NCBI GenBank assembly: GCA_933207985.1
Contig: OW240912.1
Location: forward strand, 200,653,593 to 200,717,592
Direction: 5' to 3'
Source of the DNA: Pelobates cultripes
Taxonomy: Eukaryota > Chordata > Amphibia > Anura > Pelobatidae
DNA length: 64,000 nt
Part shown: positions 62,107 through 64,000 of the stretch, one piece after another
Numbering within the stretch: position 1 is the stretch's first letter
How the letters are laid out: each line of letters opens with the position of its first letter
Notes under the pieces: generated by a model
What the model was told of the DNA's origin: nothing
The model's input: the letters and a program-made list of their open reading frames with translations, nothing else
The model's database searches: none
Position numbers and translations under genes: made by a program

Positions 62107-62748
62107 TTATGTCCTGGTATTAGTCCAAAACTCTGTCCAGGGTCCCCAAGTCTTGAGGTGTCTATTACGTTTCCCCATTAACGACCAGTCGATGTCCTCT
62201 ATCTCCCTCACTCCCTCTACCTTTTGTACCCATTGCTCCATGGTCGGAATGCTAGGTTTACGCCAGTGCAGTGGGATCAGGGCGTTTGCCTCCCCTAGCA
62301 AAATGTGCAGCAAGTGTTGCCTGTGCGATTCCTTAAATGTACGTGGCCAGCCAAGCAGTACTTGGGGTGCCTCTAGGCGGGTGGCTGGTGCTAGTATCTT
62401 TGTAATCTCAGAGAGTATGGGTTGCCAGAAACGCTGAATGTCCCGGCAGCTCCACCAGATGTGTAACATATCCCCTCTACTGGCTGAGCATCTCCAGCAG
62501 ATATTGTCAAGTGAAGGGCATATAGCGTGCAACACGGCCGGTGTTCTATACCATCTAGTAACCCGTTTATAGAAGGTCTCTTTGCGCGTGACACTGATCG
62601 AGGTTTTGAGACCCGTCTCCATAATACTGGACCAGTCTTTGTCCGAGAGATGTATGTGAAGGTCTGTCATCCATTTCTGTTGGAATGTGGGAGTCGTAGG
62701 TTCTTTGTCTGCCGACTGGAGGATGCGGTATATTTTAGATAGGGGCCG
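62107..62748 (-). pseudogene. L1 ORF2 C-terminal domain
   Basis: The frame reads LSKIYRILQSADKEPTTPTF, then WYRTPAVLHAICPSLDNICW and RCSASRGDMLHIWWSC, the typical C-terminal segment of L1 ORF2 with its Cys-rich motif (C..C.......H....C). It is in a different frame from the endonuclease, so the internal deletion also shifted the frame. Confidence 0.9.
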
Positions 62749-63446
62749 ACTGGGGCATGGTCTGACCATGTGATTTTCCCTATGGATGCTTCATTCAGCA
62801 AGGGGAGATGTCTATGACTGATAAAAACCATATCTATTCTAGAGTAGCTGTCAGCTGTTTGAGAGTAGTAGGTGTAGTCCTTGTCCTGTGGGTGTAGTGT
62901 GCGCCAGCAGTCTACTAGCTGGTGTGAGTGGAGCAGCTTGGAGAGCAAGAGTCTTTGGTGGCGTCTAGTATCCGTAGCCTTAGAGGAGCTGTCAATTGAA
63001 TGATCAAGTACTATATTCCAGTCCCCTCCCACTATCACCATTCCCTCGGCAAATCCCTCCAGTTTGGTCAAGTAGGAGCGGATATAGGGGGTTTGATCAG
63101 CATTAGGAGCATAGATATTCGCTATGGTCACTAGTGTACCGTTGTAGACTCCTTTGATAAACACATATCTGCCCTTGGGGTCAGTTTTAATATCTGACTT
63201 CACAAAGGCGGCACCAGACGCTATAAGTATTGCTACCCCTCTGGTTTTCTTGTGAGTGTTATTACTGTAGTATGCTGTGTGGGCGCCTTTAGTGCGTATT
63301 TTCGGTTGGAAGTCACCTCTAAGGTGTGTCTCTTGCAGTAAGATGATATCGGCTCCCTGTCTATCTATCTCTTGCGCCAGCATAGTGCGCTTCATAGGAG
63401 AATTCAGTCCCCGCACATTCAGGGACATTATTTTAGTCCGGGTCAT
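62748..63446 (-). pseudogene. L1 ORF2 endonuclease domain (intact motifs)
   Basis: Starting MTRTKIMSLNVRGLNSP at 63446, the APE-like endonuclease retains its key motifs in order: SLNVRGL (Asn), LLQETHL (Glu), ANIYAPN, VGGDWNIVLD (Asp, Asn), SRIDMVFIS and WSDHAPV (Ser, Asp, His). The domain would cleave target DNA to prime reverse transcription in a complete L1. After SDHAPVGPYL the frame enters deleted sequence and ends at 62667. Without reverse transcriptase it cannot retrotranspose on its own. Confidence 0.92.
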
Positions 63447-64000
63447 TTTAGTGTTTTATGGGCTAGTCTCTTATCTGGTGGGTCAGAGCATTTGTTGTTT
63501 AGCACGGGAGTCAAGTGGGCTAAATAGGCAGGATAGGTTTGGGGAAGGTGTACCAGGGGTAAATATAAACTATATAAAGCGGTACGATAGGGCAGATACC
63601 TATCGTGCGACGAGATTGGCGCTGCACTTGTGGGTAACGCCATCGTGTCCACAAGTGTTTGCGGGGCGCCTCTCTTGGGGTGGTGGTCCGGGTGACTGAC
63701 CGGGGTGGTCTCAGGGGTTCCACTGGACTGTCTGGTCTACACTGATAGTCTCCGTGTCCCTCTAGTCCTAAGGACTCGTGGGTCAAGGGTTAGTGAGGTT
63801 GTTAAGTAAGTCCCTGTGGACCGGGCCCTTAGCGTCTATAGTCATTCAAAACGTTCAAACATATGACAGTTAAGGCTTTGGGCCTGGTTATGGCAATTTC
63901 AGTAAAACAATATAACAGTATTAAATAGCGTATAGAAATCATAATAAAAGTATAACTAAAGTTGGCAGCATGGTGAGTTATAGGCTAGTACATCAGAGTT

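Larger units (their letters stand above)
61636..64000 (-). mobile_element. L1-type LINE with internal deletion, runs off the window
   Basis: On the minus strand the order is 5' sequence (beyond 63450), ORF2 endonuclease, ORF2 C-terminus, 3' UTR and a poly-A tail seen as a T-run at 61636-61652. The reverse transcriptase between endonuclease and C-terminus is missing; the junction is near 62745. The right end of the window cuts the element, so ORF1 is not seen. Confidence 0.92.

Overview
This is vertebrate nuclear DNA, most likely from a frog. It shows spliced coding exons with GT/AG junctions, a GC-rich CpG-type promoter, and abundant degenerate transposons. Elements with TTAA targets and TTAAAGG ends resemble the T2 MITEs described from Xenopus. 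With them are CR1-like, L2-like and L1 LINEs, Tc1, hAT, Gypsy and DIRS/Ngaro-type remnants. I cannot name the species.

Region 1 (about 2.5-18.4 kb, minus strand) holds the only cellular gene I can support: nhsl3 (KIAA1522), a Nance-Horan-syndrome-like adaptor. Seven coding exons can be joined with consistent phases: 17997-17817, 12592-12443, 12337-12285, 11096-10988, 10318-10211, 9032-6294 and 2502-2498. Together they give 3345 nt, that is 1114 codons plus stop. The first exon lies in a GC-rich island. The last coding exon supplies only the final two bases of an Ala codon and the stop. Introns contain a T2-like MITE, a CR1-like 3' tail and an AT/AC microsatellite.

Region 2 (18.4-64 kb) contains no host exon that I recognise and is a graveyard of mobile elements. 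In order there is a truncated Tc1 transposase lying against a palindrome, an L2-like 3' end, and a probable solo LTR. Then come a hAT-like element with a CA-rich array and a minus-strand L2-like LINE with endonuclease and reverse transcriptase. A TTAA-bounded element with two large tandem palindromes follows, then a Ngaro-like tyrosine recombinase with a downstream SGNH-like fragment. Next are an L2-like 5' fragment carrying a 2A-like motif, a 34-bp minisatellite, a second hAT-like end, a CATA-rich element, a CR1-like LINE and a Gypsy integrase fragment. The right-hand part holds three hAT-type elements with visible terminal inverted repeats and 8-bp target duplications, and an L1 with an internal deletion that runs off the window.

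The most instructive structures are two. One is a nested insertion series at 54.8-58.0 kb: a MITE split by a hAT and a second MITE, followed by a 438-bp tandem duplication. The other is a recurring architecture of hAT-ended elements that each carry a GC-rich foldback next to an expanded CA/TG array.
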